Below are positions 49,182 to 61,015 of a stretch of DNA of 64,000 nucleotides, piece by piece (position 1 is the first letter of the stretch; each line of letters opens with the position of its first letter). The DNA comes from Himantopus leucocephalus (Eukaryota; Chordata; Aves; Charadriiformes; Recurvirostridae), in contig RSEF01000001.1 of NCBI GenBank assembly GCA_003993805.1, positions 148,556,572 to 148,620,571 on the forward strand, written 5' to 3'. The notes beneath the pieces are model-generated. The model saw nothing but the letters and a program-made list of their open reading frames with translations. It did no database searches and was not told where the DNA came from. The position numbers and the translations under genes are program-made.

Positions 49182-51699
49182 GTTATTCACAACTTCCAAG
49201 GGCAACTGCGTAGTAAAATGTGAATGTAATAAAACGTGAATTTGTGCTCTTGCTGTACAGAATAGAGATAGTAAATATGAGACATTCAGGAAGAAAACTT
49301 TCAATGATGCAGATCAAAAGGCGTGATAAGGGAGTGTACTGTATATATACTGCAGATAACATCTAGCAGTACTAGCCTAATTTAGAAAAGTGCAAAGAGG
49401 AAAATCTTGCTTTGAAAGAGCTGCAAAATCTATCTTTATAAAATGATGACAAGAACTGACCTCCCAGTAGGAAATGAACATTTTCTTGTAACGGAGATAC
49501 TTGATAAGATGAAAGCTTCACGAAAGGGTCATTTCATATTGAGCAGTCACAGATCCCTGGGGTAATTTTCTGTGTTTTTATATCTGTTTCACAAAATGAC
49601 AAGATGAAGGGTTTGATATGAAGGCAAGACTTTGTATGTATAGAATCCTTTATTTCTTGAAAATAATCACTGGTGGATAATTTCTAAAAATAGTGGTACA
49701 AGCTACTGAAATGCTACATCAGTTCAACAAAAAAGCCTAAGAAAAGAAGGACAATACTTAAAAACTCAATTGCAAACTCATCCCTAAAATGTGTGTTATT
49801 GACAAAGGATCCTACTGCTGAGAGGCAGACAGTAAGTGCTCTTACTGTCATCATCCTCTGGGTCAGTGCTGTGTAAATCCAGAATCCCCAACCTCTGATA
49901 TTTTTAATGTAATTTTTCTTAGAGTTTAATATGACTTTATGTTTGTTTTCTGTCCCCCAAACACTTGGTTCCTATGGCAGCTGTTGGGGGAAGTTATTTA
50001 GAGTGTGTTTGATGTGGTTTGCTTTTAATAGAGCTGTCTTTCAAAGCTTTCCTCATGCTGGGATCCTTTTGGGTAGGGTACTGAAGTTGGTGTGTATCTG
50101 GTTGGACACAGTCTTTGGAGAGGTCACAGTCTGAGCAGCACAGAAGAGCAAACTGATGTCACCATTGTCACAGGGCATCTCTCCAGCCACCCTCAGTGAA
50201 TTTGTGGGCTGACTTATGTTGCCGTTCCCTGGTGGTGTCCTGACTGCTGGGTGCGGGTGATGGGAGCTCTTCCTGCTGGCTGGAGATGAAGGGGTTGATA
50301 TAAAGGCAAGGTCACAGAAACACTGCTTATCCCTTCGCTTGAGATTCTGCTTCTTCGTGTCCATTTTTCTCACTTAGAAAATGAGGGTAACATTAGCCAG
50401 AAAGGTTAGAGCAGTCAGCTGTCATCCTGAAATGAGTATTTCTCCTTTGAACTTTCTTACAGAGATATTCAGAAGTTACTCTTGGGAGAAGAAGACATTC
50501 TGAGGGTAAAAGAACCAATATTAATACTAATTTCTCCTTTGCTTTTGGCATTTTGGTGGTGGGGCGGTGTCTCATTTTCTGGACTGCGTTTGAGCAGGGC
50601 AGGAGGCAGAAACCTGATTGCGTGGATCTTCAAGGAAAAATGTTAGTGTGTTGTCTGAAAGGTAAGGCAGAAAAGCCAGTAAGCAACATAGCAAAAGGGG
50701 CACTCAGGCTTGCACAGCTTCATGGAGATGAGCACAGGGAGAGTCTCCACTCTCTCAGTCCCTGTGCCAGAATGTCCCTGTGGCTGGTGCTGTTCATTAG
50801 GCATTACTGGACTACTGGCACTGGTCATCACAGCAGATATATGGGTAGGAACAAGCGATTTTCAGATATTCCTAGATGTAGAAGACTAACACCAAATAAC
50901 CAATGAACCCATTAATACTGGTTTATATGTTGTTTGGTGAACAGTGTTAACATTGCAGAGGAACTGGAAGTGGTATTTCAAACTGAGGAGAAACGCTTGC
51001 AAAGCAGCCCACTCAGTCTATCAAACAAAGAACTTTTTGAGTTTGTTAGAAGGAAGTAGTGAGTTTTCCCACAAAGAACAGAAAAAAAGAACAGAAGCAT
51101 CAATAAAGAAATGTTTACAAGTCAGAAACACAGACCCAAAGTAAAAACCACGTAAGTCCTGCTTAGTTACCATAAAACAGAGGTGCCAACAGTAAAAGTT
51201 CTTCAGCTATTTATAAAATAAAGGATTGCATTTGCTCTGCAGACATGACAGAGCAGAGAATAAAAATGATCAAATGAAAAATATGCTTCAGCTTTCAGTG
51301 ATGTCCGTTGAAGGAAAGAGGACTAATGGAGGCGAGGCTTGGAAGTGGAAAATAGCACAACCAAGAGGAGGGCAACTCGACTGAGTGATTCAGGGGGTGT
51401 TTCTCTGATTATTGCCAGGTTCTTAAAGTAAAAGGAACAGTAGATCTGGCAAAAAGGATTTTGAATGACTATAAAGTCAGTCAAGTTGGTGACTGTCCCT
51501 GAAGGAACCCAGGGCAGGGAATGTAGGACTCAAATTTGAGAGCTGGTAGAAAAACGTGGTCTAGGCAACATGGAATCATGAATTGAGTTTCTGTATTACC
51601 TGAGGGCTTTGAACATGTATTGAAGGAAAGACTAATTTAAAAAATGGAAGGAAATGGGAAATAACCTAACACTTTTCTTTGAAAAGAGCTCATTTTCAA
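49182..51699. other. Non-coding DNA, no gene recognised
   Basis: AT-leaning sequence with no recognisable domain. The last few hundred bases may be unrecognised 5' parts of the old CR1 that follows. Confidence 0.55.
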
Positions 51700-52735
51700 G
51701 AAAGAGAAATGTAGTAGATCTGATCTGTATTTCAACATTGCCTTGAAAATCCTAGGAATTGTAGGAGATTGGTGTGCTGTATCTCCATAACCACAGTAAA
51801 CTGCCTGTCTGTCTGTGTGGGCATTAATGGGAATTATATACTGAGCAAGAGGTCAATCCTATATACTGAGCCAGATGTCTGTCATGGTCAAAGATGAATT
51901 AACATTTTTTATTAATGACTTGGAAAGTGGAGTAGAGACTAAGTTTATTCACTATGCAGCCAATGCCAAACAGAGAGGAGTTGCTCTGCAAACATTGAGG
52001 GTGGGATTAAAATTAATTTGTTTTGGTCAGCTAGGTATGAAATAAGATACAAGTAAAGTGCAAAATACGGTGTTTATTTGTCAGCAATCAAGCGCACATC
52101 CCCACGATAAGGGATGAATTGTTTGTTAGGCAACAGGTCTGCAGAGGAGGGTGCAGTGATTGTTGTTGCCTTGAATTTAATCTGTGGTTCAGTGTGTCAT
52201 GCATTGTAAGGGAAGCAAACACAATACCAGCATGTATAAACAGGACTGCTGCATACAAGACTTGCAAAGTAATCTGCCTACTCTACTTAGCCCTGCTGAG
52301 GCTTTAGCAGAAAGTACCATGTCCATTTTTGGGCATCCCTCATGAAGAATGATGTGGGCCATCTTGAGGTAATGCTGATTTACCAGAAGTTTACAAACCG
52401 CAATATATAAAAAAGTCTGAAAGAACTGGTATTGTTTAATTTACAGAAAAGAGGATGTGGGAGAGACACTCCAAATTTCTTAAATATAACCACAGGAGAA
52501 AAGGCAATATAATTCTATGTGTCCACAGCAAATAAGACCCCCAAAAATAGAGTGACAGGGAGACATCTAAATGTCAGTATTTCTCTGATGATAGGATAGT
52601 GAAGCACTGAAATAGATCGCCTAACTTGTACTTACCTTCCAGGGACAGCGATTTCACAGCTTTGTTAGGTAGCTGTGTCCTGGAATAGCTCAGCTGTAGC
52701 TGATCCTGGCCATCAGGATTTTCCAACTATGCTTT
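51700..52735 (+). mobile_element. Ancient CR1 LINE remnant of reptile type, RT to 3' region
   Basis: Plus-strand remnants in the correct order. VVDLICIS near 51711 is the counterpart of the [14 protein letters not shown] block. FFINDLESGVETKFIHYAAN ends at 51964, where the catalytic Y/FADD has become YAAN. Then come gcaaacacaataccagcatg and tgtataaacaggactgctgc (52210-52255), tacaagacttgcaaagtaat, ccatgtccatttttgggcat, tgaaagaactggtattgttt and aggatagtgaagcactgaaa. These match by eye the CR1 type abundant in turtles and crocodilians, not the young avian subfamilies elsewhere in the window. Stops and indels are everywhere. Ends are approximate. Confidence 0.68.
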
Positions 52736-55700
52736 CAGTGACTTTTAAGTTATCTACAGCTGAGCTCAAGGGTTTATACATTTGTAAGAAAAACATAGAG
52801 AAGGTGACAATGTGTTGTTCTAGAAGGAGGAAGAGCATGTAAATGGACAACGACTAGAGAGTTTGTTGGTGATGAATTCTACTGCAAAATGGGGTACATC
52901 TCCTGCGCTTTTTAAATCACCCAAAAATGCATGACAGGGTTTGCCATAAACTGGCAAGAGAAGGAACCAAAGACTGTAGAAGTCCTCTGTTGATAGTCTA
53001 CTTTACGTAGAAAATATAGAGATTAATAGCAGTGCACATTCTCTGGCATGTACGTAGGCCATGTATCCCAAGACCTTAGAGATCTGTAGGATTATTTGCA
53101 AATCGCTAATGTGAGGAAAAAGGCAACTCAGAGCTACTAGCCTGAGTGCATCTTAAATCCTGCTTTTCGCAGAGATGACAAGTATGTTTCTTGGGCAAAG
53201 CAGCGCAGCTGCAGCTGCACATGAATTAGTTAGTCTAGCTGTTGTAGCAAGACATTTTTTCTGCTTGCTAATTCATACATGATGTGGCACATGGAGCTGA
53301 AAATTGCTCATTCTGTATACTCATTAAAATAATGAGCAACATCTTTGCAAGCATGGTGGATAGCATCGGTTGCATCAGTGTGACCAGAAATGCAGTTGTG
53401 GCACCCGTGGTATGTGCCAGACAGTACCGGCTCTGGCTCCCGGCAGTGCAGCCCTGCGGCAGGGCTCTAGCCCACACGGTTGGGAGTGAGAAATGAGGAG
53501 GAGAAACCTTCTCTGCATTTACTGAATGTATATGGACAAGTTCATTAGTTGGCATTACTTCTTTGATGTAGTTGACATGGTAAGAAGCAGGAAGATATGT
53601 GTGTTGGCCAAACCAATGCCCAAATACATGAATGGGGATGAACTTATAGAAAGGACCTTCATAAGGCCTGATCCAAAACCCTTTTGAATAAAAGTGGTTC
53701 TTCTGTTGGTGACAGATTTGGCTTATATGGTTGCCGTTTTCACTTTCCCACTTGTTCTTTTCTTCCAAATCTGTGAAATAAGCATTTTTTAAAATGGACC
53801 ACAAAAAGTGTTTGTGTGGAGAACAGTTTGTATTAGATTTTCTTTCTATTTTTCCTCTCCTCCTCCTCCCTTTTTTTTTCATAATTCGGATCACTTGACA
53901 AAGCTGGGTTGGGATAGGATGAGTAGTTAAATTAGTAGAACTGAGAAGATGGTAACTTCAGGTGGGAGAGGGTGTATTGGAAATAGTAAGTGGATAAACT
54001 GGATTTGGCAATAATAGAGTGATTCTTGTATTCTTGTGGTCACGTTTGAATAACCATTAGTGACATTATGAAAATAACTTTGTCCTTGGTGACATAAAGA
54101 AAATCTGTAACTTGCTGATATTGCAAGGAACAATCATTATTGAAAAAACTTCATTCCTCCTAATGCAGCCTCCTTTTAGAGGACAAAGACCACAATTTAT
54201 AGAAGTTAGTCCACAGATGAATAGGAAAAAACCCCCGAAGTCCTGTGGAAGCAACAAAAATAGGTTAAATGTGGCTGCTGAAAGGAAACAAAAACCACCC
54301 TTGTTTCTGTGGGGAGATTTTAAATACAAATCTCGCAGGGAAAGACAATTTTGTCTCTTTAATCAAGTTGTTACCCGAAATGTACGTGCTCATAGAGAGA
54401 ACAGCAGAGCAAAGGAAGTAGTGGGCAGACAGCTTTGTACCGTGAACTCCTTCTACAGAGTATTCTCTTTTTCTAAATGTTTACATTAATTCAGCAGTGT
54501 AGAAACCCACTGTGCATTGTGTCTTGAGCCTCCCTTTGCGCGTGCGTTGGGATAAGCGTGGGCAGCCCTGTGCGTCGTGCATGCCAAGGGGGGGCTGGAC
54601 AGGAATGTGCGGCTGCCCATCGTTGTGTGGGAGCTGGTGTGGGCACACTCAGGCCACTCAGTCCGAACTAGAAATCCTTTCGAATGGATTTTGCTGGAAT
54701 AAAAGCACAAGAAGCAAGGCGCTGTGCAACATAAGAGAGCCCAGCCTCAGGAAGGATGGATGGAGGTTTTATTCTCATTACCTGAAGAGGGCACTACTGA
54801 AGACATGAGACAGTTTGTAACCCATGGATTATTTTATTTGGGGGCAGTGGTGGTAGAAATAGGAAGTTTTGGGTTTTGTTTGGTTTTTGTTTTCCTAGAA
54901 GGTTCAGTCAGGGCAGGTTCTTCTGTGCTAATACTCTCAGCCTTGAAGATGTTAAAGCCTAGGGTAAGACCTGGGACAAAAAGTGATAGTAGCATGAGAA
55001 CAGAACTTCACAATAAGATAGTTGTGATATGCCAAAAGTGCAAGGTCTGCTGTCCTATCATAAGTTTGTGCAAGTCCTTCAAGGGTGAAAGCCTGACGTG
55101 CATTAGGTCTGGTATGTGCACATGAAGACAGACTATTTAAGAGATTAACAACAGCGTTTCTTGGGGGAAGGGGTGGAGAAGATGTGTTGAGAAGGATGGG
55201 AATACCAATGAAACAGAACTCAGAGATCGTGGTGTAAGACTTGTGGTCAAACCAGATTAAAATGAAACCCTTAACAACATCAGAAAGTCTTGTTAGTTTG
55301 TTATCCAGTAATCTAACACTCTACCTGTTCATATTTATTTATGTGGATTCTTGCACAACAACTGGATTCTTTTTTTTTATTTCCAAGCTCCTGCTTTTTA
55401 ACGTGGTAGAAGGGGAAAAAAAGAAGAGAGATTGTTGAGAGTTATTCCTGTTCCTCATGTATTTCCTAGTAGTGCTGAGTTGCTTTATAAACTGTGACCC
55501 AAAGTATTTCCCAACCCAGCATCCATGTGTGCGCACCCCTTTGTGCTGGTTTGAGGGTCCTTCCTGCCAACTGAGATGTAACTTGGGTTTGGAGCTTCTT
55601 TCCTCACTCCTTGTGCTTTGGTTTTACTGGAAGGAAACGGGCAGTATGGGGATGGTACATGGATGGGAAAGAAGGGGCAATTTAGTGGTGGGATTTGTGG

Positions 55701-56440
55701 GATGCTTTGCAGAGCTCAGGTATCTCATTCATGTGCAGCAGGCAGCATAGCATCCACTCTCTTGCTTTTCTCCTGACACCTCCAGCACACTTCATCGAGG
55801 TGGTAAGCATGTGCCTCACTTCATTGGACTGCTTAGGTGCTTGAACACCCTGATTTTTGCTAGAGCTCCGTCGTGTTTTGGGCTGGCTGGCTACTAAAAT
55901 CAAATGACAAATGTTCTCTTTTACCTCTCTCCCCTTCAGACCGCAAACCAGGACAAGTTCAAATGCCCTTTGAAGCTGTGAGGTTTTTTTTATGTCTAAT
56001 TTTATTCTCTATTTCTGATTCACAGGTAGTCACCATGTTTTTTTACTATATTAATACTTTCCTTTGAATGTCTTATTTGCAGAGAGATGTATGTGATTCG
56101 ACATTGCCAAACCCAGTAGTATGAATTAAATTAAGCTGAAAGATCCAGTTATTTTACAGCAATCTTCATTCTGAAACTGTCAGACAAGACAATTACCTGG
56201 CTAAGAAGCGGCAGTTTTGTACATCAGCAGACTAGCTTAGATGGCTGTCTTATGAAACTAATTTAATCCTATAGATTCAGATCAATAAAGTATGCGAGAT
56301 GTTTACTTTGTTGTAACAACTTCATGTAGTCATCAAATGCTACATCTCTGGGTAGTAATGCCACCCAGTGGACAAGAGGAATATGGTCAGCTTCAAACAG
56401 AGACCCCAAAAAAAGCATGTAAGAATTTCTTACTACTAAA
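52736..56440. other. Non-coding DNA, no gene recognised
   Basis: Contains a 208-codon minus-strand open frame at 53268-53894 that starts in a purine-rich low-complexity run and shows no recognisable domain, and an LTR-like end at 55914-55958. 54500-54680 is somewhat richer in G and C. No exon structure is convincing. Confidence 0.55.
55914..55958 (-). mobile_element. LTR-like terminus with 17-bp insertion
   Basis: The 28-bp motif seen uninterrupted at 4923-4950 occurs here as two halves, 55914-55927 and 55945-55958, each an exact 14-bp match, separated by 17 bp (tctccccttcagaccgc). In minus orientation it again begins TGTCCTGGTTTG. How far the element extends to the left is unclear. Confidence 0.4.
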
Positions 56441-56880
56441 GAAAACACTCATATTGAGAAAAAATTAAGATTTTTGTCCCTTTTTTATATTCAATAATTG
56501 TCTTTCTATTTTCTTATTTCTAAATTTTTAGAAAGATATCTGAAATTTTAAAATTTTTTTCTCGTCATTTTGTTTTCTTCTCTTTAAACTATATTTGTAT
56601 TTTAAAATGACATAGAAATTGTGCTGAAAATTGAGTTCATATAATGTATGAAATTCCATTATTTCAAAACTTTGCTTCTCCTTTGAATTAGAATAAAAAT
56701 TAAGATATTTCAATCTTCTTCATGAGAAAGAAAACTGTTGAAAAAATATTAAGGTCAATCAAAATATTTTGTCTTATGTTGAAATGTTTTTTTGTATACT
56801 TCATAATTTCTTATATACAAAAGAGAAAATGAAACATGTTGAAAAGTTTTAATTCAATTTTACTGTTAATAATATCTTTT
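56441..56880. repeat. Very AT-rich low-complexity block
   Basis: Dense A- and T-runs on both strands (for example aaaatttttttctc and ttttatattcaataattg) with few G or C residues. It may be a nuclear-matrix-type AT-rich sequence or simple compositional drift. Confidence 0.7.
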
Positions 56881-58272
56881 TCCCAGGATGAAAAGCTCAG
56901 TTCCCCAGTTCCTACATACTTAAGAAAATGTTTTCTGGTGGAAAACTAGAAAAATATGTGAGAATGTTTTTTCTTGTGATTCATAACTACCAGTTTTTGA
57001 GATCTTGAGATCTTATCAGGATTGAATTTGTCCTAAAATGACTGATACAATATAATTCAGAACTTGCAGTCAGATATGTTTCTTTAGGTGTAGTCACATA
57101 ATATGCCGTCAATACTGAAATTCTCGGGAAGGCCAGGGTTAACGACATTCACAAAGGAAGAAGTTTGGCAAGTTGCAACTCACAGAGGTGTAAAGCACTC
57201 TGCACGTTGCCTGCCATATTACTAACTGATACCAAGCAGTACTTGGTATTAATTGGTATTATGAAGGCTGCTCAGGCTCCTGCAGTGGCAGGGGGTTTGA
57301 TGCACTCTGGTCACTGAAGGCAGCAAGAGCACCAGAGAAGGACCACAGATGGGTTGAAGGTAGCAGTTAGGTTCAATAACTTTGGTTCATCCTTCACTGT
57401 TGCCTTCATCTGAAAGGGCGGGATTTCGGTTTAATGGTGCCTGTCTGGTTTGCTACCAAAGTCGCTCAAGCTATGAACCCTGATTGAACCCAAGTAGAGC
57501 ACTCCAGCCCGACATCGTTATCATCCCATTGTTATTGTCCCATTGTTACTGTCCCATCCCAAAGTGCTGCCTGTGTCCACTGCCTGGTCTTGTGGTGAGA
57601 GTTTGTTCAGATCTGCTCACGAGCTGCTGCGAAACAAGTTGATTTTTCAAGTAATTGATTGCTTGGCAGGTGAAAAGAGATTAAATTACTTTCACTTAAT
57701 GTTTCTTGGCAGTCTTACTGTTTCTGTTGTGTTGCGAGGGAGACAGCATCCATCATGGCTCACAGCCGCACTGTTAGTCATATGCTGGCCTGGATCAATG
57801 CTGCCCAGATTTTGGAAAACTGAATCCTCCCAGGGAAACTGCAGCCTTCGCCAACCCAGCCAACTGATGCTGAGGGGCCAACTCAACTCAATGGCTGTGT
57901 ATATTTGGCGTGTTTGGAGTTGTAGTTGCAGGCATGTGAAATACCACCCCACAGTGCATGAGCTTTTCGCCCGTCCCTCTGCAACGATTTGAATTTTTCC
58001 ATCACTGTTTTCCCACATCCCAGTTTTGATGTCTTTGCAGCCCCATTGCAAGTCTGTGGTCTCTCCTGGCGTGGGTGATGGGGGAGCTCAGGGCTGGGAT
58101 AGTAGGAGGCTGCCCTGCCACTGGAAGCCAGGAACGGGCATGGGCAGAAGAAAGCAGGCATGGACTTCAGTGGGACATCTCTTGCCTTGTAGCTGCTGTT
58201 TCAGCTAGCAAACCAGTTCCTGGCCATACCCTAGGCCTGATGATTTTGTGGGTCCTCTACTCAAAAATCAGC
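56881..58272. other. Non-coding DNA, no gene recognised
   Basis: Unique sequence rising in GC content toward 58000-58260. A near-repeat of ttgttattgtcccattgtta occurs near 57525-57555. Open frames up to about 150 codons have no domain. Confidence 0.58.
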
Positions 58273-58288
58273 TTTTTTTTTTTTTTTT
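58273..58288. repeat. Poly-T run of 16
   Basis: Uninterrupted T16; no associated retrosequence recognised. Confidence 0.93.
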
Positions 58289-58459
58289 GAGCTCCTTTGG
58301 TTCTCTTGCTTATTTTTTCATATTGCCTGTGGCCTCAGAGTCATGCTGTAGCCACCACTTTGCCTTTAAAGCTGCTTCCCTAAAGTTAGCAAGTACACAT
58401 GAGGGTTTCTTAAACAAATGAGCTACAATTTGTTATAAGATTTTTTTTATATATATGGG
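58289..58459. other. Short non-coding interval
   Basis: Nothing recognised between the poly-T run and the next CR1; T- and TA-rich at its right end. Confidence 0.6.
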
Positions 58460-58501
58460 AATCATAGAATCATAGAATGGTTTGGGTTGGAAGAGACCTT
58501 A
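58460..58501 (-). mobile_element. CR1 3' terminus, left flank of 1000-N gap
   Basis: aatcatagaatcatagaatgg followed by tttgggttggaagagacctta is a reverse-complemented CR1 tail with two octamers, running into the gap. Confidence 0.93.
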
Positions 58502-59501
58502 NNNNNNNNNNNNNNNNNNNNNNNNNNNNNNNNNNNNNNNNNNNNNNNNNNNNNNNNNNNNNNNNNNNNNNNNNNNNNNNNNNNNNNNNNNNNNNNNNNN
58601 NNNNNNNNNNNNNNNNNNNNNNNNNNNNNNNNNNNNNNNNNNNNNNNNNNNNNNNNNNNNNNNNNNNNNNNNNNNNNNNNNNNNNNNNNNNNNNNNNNNN
58701 NNNNNNNNNNNNNNNNNNNNNNNNNNNNNNNNNNNNNNNNNNNNNNNNNNNNNNNNNNNNNNNNNNNNNNNNNNNNNNNNNNNNNNNNNNNNNNNNNNNN
58801 NNNNNNNNNNNNNNNNNNNNNNNNNNNNNNNNNNNNNNNNNNNNNNNNNNNNNNNNNNNNNNNNNNNNNNNNNNNNNNNNNNNNNNNNNNNNNNNNNNNN
58901 NNNNNNNNNNNNNNNNNNNNNNNNNNNNNNNNNNNNNNNNNNNNNNNNNNNNNNNNNNNNNNNNNNNNNNNNNNNNNNNNNNNNNNNNNNNNNNNNNNNN
59001 NNNNNNNNNNNNNNNNNNNNNNNNNNNNNNNNNNNNNNNNNNNNNNNNNNNNNNNNNNNNNNNNNNNNNNNNNNNNNNNNNNNNNNNNNNNNNNNNNNNN
59101 NNNNNNNNNNNNNNNNNNNNNNNNNNNNNNNNNNNNNNNNNNNNNNNNNNNNNNNNNNNNNNNNNNNNNNNNNNNNNNNNNNNNNNNNNNNNNNNNNNNN
59201 NNNNNNNNNNNNNNNNNNNNNNNNNNNNNNNNNNNNNNNNNNNNNNNNNNNNNNNNNNNNNNNNNNNNNNNNNNNNNNNNNNNNNNNNNNNNNNNNNNNN
59301 NNNNNNNNNNNNNNNNNNNNNNNNNNNNNNNNNNNNNNNNNNNNNNNNNNNNNNNNNNNNNNNNNNNNNNNNNNNNNNNNNNNNNNNNNNNNNNNNNNNN
59401 NNNNNNNNNNNNNNNNNNNNNNNNNNNNNNNNNNNNNNNNNNNNNNNNNNNNNNNNNNNNNNNNNNNNNNNNNNNNNNNNNNNNNNNNNNNNNNNNNNNN
59501 N
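58502..59501. other. Assembly gap, 1000 N
   Basis: Exactly 1000 undetermined bases. Both flanks are CR1 3' ends pointing outward, so at least two CR1 insertions in head-to-head orientation (or one inverted duplication) probably occupy it. Open frames spanning this interval are artefacts of the Ns. Confidence 0.99.
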
Positions 59502-59540
59502 TCCAACCTTAACGATTCTATGATTCTATGATTCTATGAC
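59502..59540 (+). mobile_element. CR1 3' terminus, right flank of 1000-N gap
   Basis: tccaaccttaacg followed by three ATTCTATG-type octamers. It is oriented opposite to the CR1 end on the left flank of the gap. Confidence 0.93.
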
Positions 59541-61015
59541 TTATCATGAGCCTCTTCCTGCAATTTTAGAAATGTAATGCAGCCATCAGAAAAGCATGAT
59601 AGCTTTCTGCTGTCCTAACGAGTTACGGCTCACTGAAGACCCCTACAAGCACTGGCATGCACACAGGAAGAGCAGAGAGGAGCGCAGGCGCAGCACCACC
59701 TCCTCCCAGGGAGGGAGGAAGAAGCGCCTCGCTTTCCACCAGCAAGCCTTCAGGTTGCCTCAGTGGCCCCTTAGGAAGTCCTTGACAGTGGAGGACCAGA
59801 GGTGGATGCTGGTCATGTAACAGCAGATGAGAGCACAGAAGCAGGGTGTACATGATGGTGTCTGGGGGGAAAATATGACCAATGTTATAGCCAGTCACAG
59901 TAATAACAGCCTTTTTGGCCTTAAAAATGCCCAAGCAACAGAAAGTGTCATTAAAGAGGAAAGGATGTTCTGGTTCAGAGTAGGTTAGGGAGCAGTGTAT
60001 TAGTTAACTACAAGCCCAGCGAGCAATGCCTCTGTTTTGGTAGGTGGGACCCCAGAGGATGCAGGAGGATGTGCATGGAGGGGGCTGGGAGGCTCTCGTG
60101 GGTGTGCACAGGGCCACCGTCTGGCTCCTGACGAACCCCGTGGCTGGAAGGAGTCGGTCCCTTGTGGTTTCTGTGACCCTTCGGTTTCTGTGGCACACCT
60201 CTCAGCCGATCAACCCTCTAATGTAATGCTGATGTAACGCCATTTGCTTTTGACATTCCAATGCAGCACAGAGGTACGAGACAGACAACAGGAAAGGCAA
60301 AGAAGCCGCACGCCCCAATTTTAGGGTCTGATAAGGGTGGAGGGAGGGGGAGAGATTGCTCCCAATCCCAGGCAGACCTCCCAGTTTTGTCTCACCGGGT
60401 TATCCAGAGGCCAGCCTAAAGATAACGCTACTGTCAGCCACCCTCCTTCCAGCATGGTTAACATCACCCTTGTCACTGCAGTGCGTTAAAAGGAGACTGG
60501 GGAAAACAGGAGGAGACATTTGTTGGGACTGTTATAATTGAAATCGGTGAGGAGCTGCATTCACACCTTTTTAATAGGTCTTTGTTACTAATTTTCTAAG
60601 TCTGAACTCACCAGAGTCCTTCCTAACTTGAGCTGTTGGAACCCTAATTATTGGGGTCACATTTTGCATGCCCAAGTTAGTGTGTAGGGAACTGAAGAAC
60701 TGACAGTACCTCAGTGGTCCACTGGTGCAGGCGATTAGTGTATAAGCACCCCAGTGTTACGCCATGTTGGTGCTTGGTGCTGTTTTCATTTTGCCACAGG
60801 ATCTTCAGAAGTGTAAACTGGCTTGCTGGAAGACATTTCTGGGATGGGGTGGAAATGGTTTTTAACCCACACTCTTGCTTCTGTGTCCTCTTGCTGTAGA
60901 GGCTGCCGGGCGGTTCTGTGCTCACAAATGGTGTTACCCTTGCTCAGGAGCAAGGCAGGCTTGAACCAGACCTGCTGCCGGCAGGCTTGTACTCCTGCCC
61001 TAGTTCTTAATTCTG
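59541..61015. other. Non-coding DNA, no gene recognised
   Basis: Mixed composition. Overlapping open frames of about 60-100 codons on both strands between 59600 and 60240 show no recognisable domain. Confidence 0.58.

Noticed and set aside
58477..59531. Very long open frames across 58.5-59.5 kb
   Set aside because: They consist almost entirely of N and have no stops only because the bases are unknown.
59600..59934. Overlapping 74- and 103-codon frames right of the 1000-N gap
   Set aside because: No domain, opposing overlapping frames, and no exon boundaries; likely chance.
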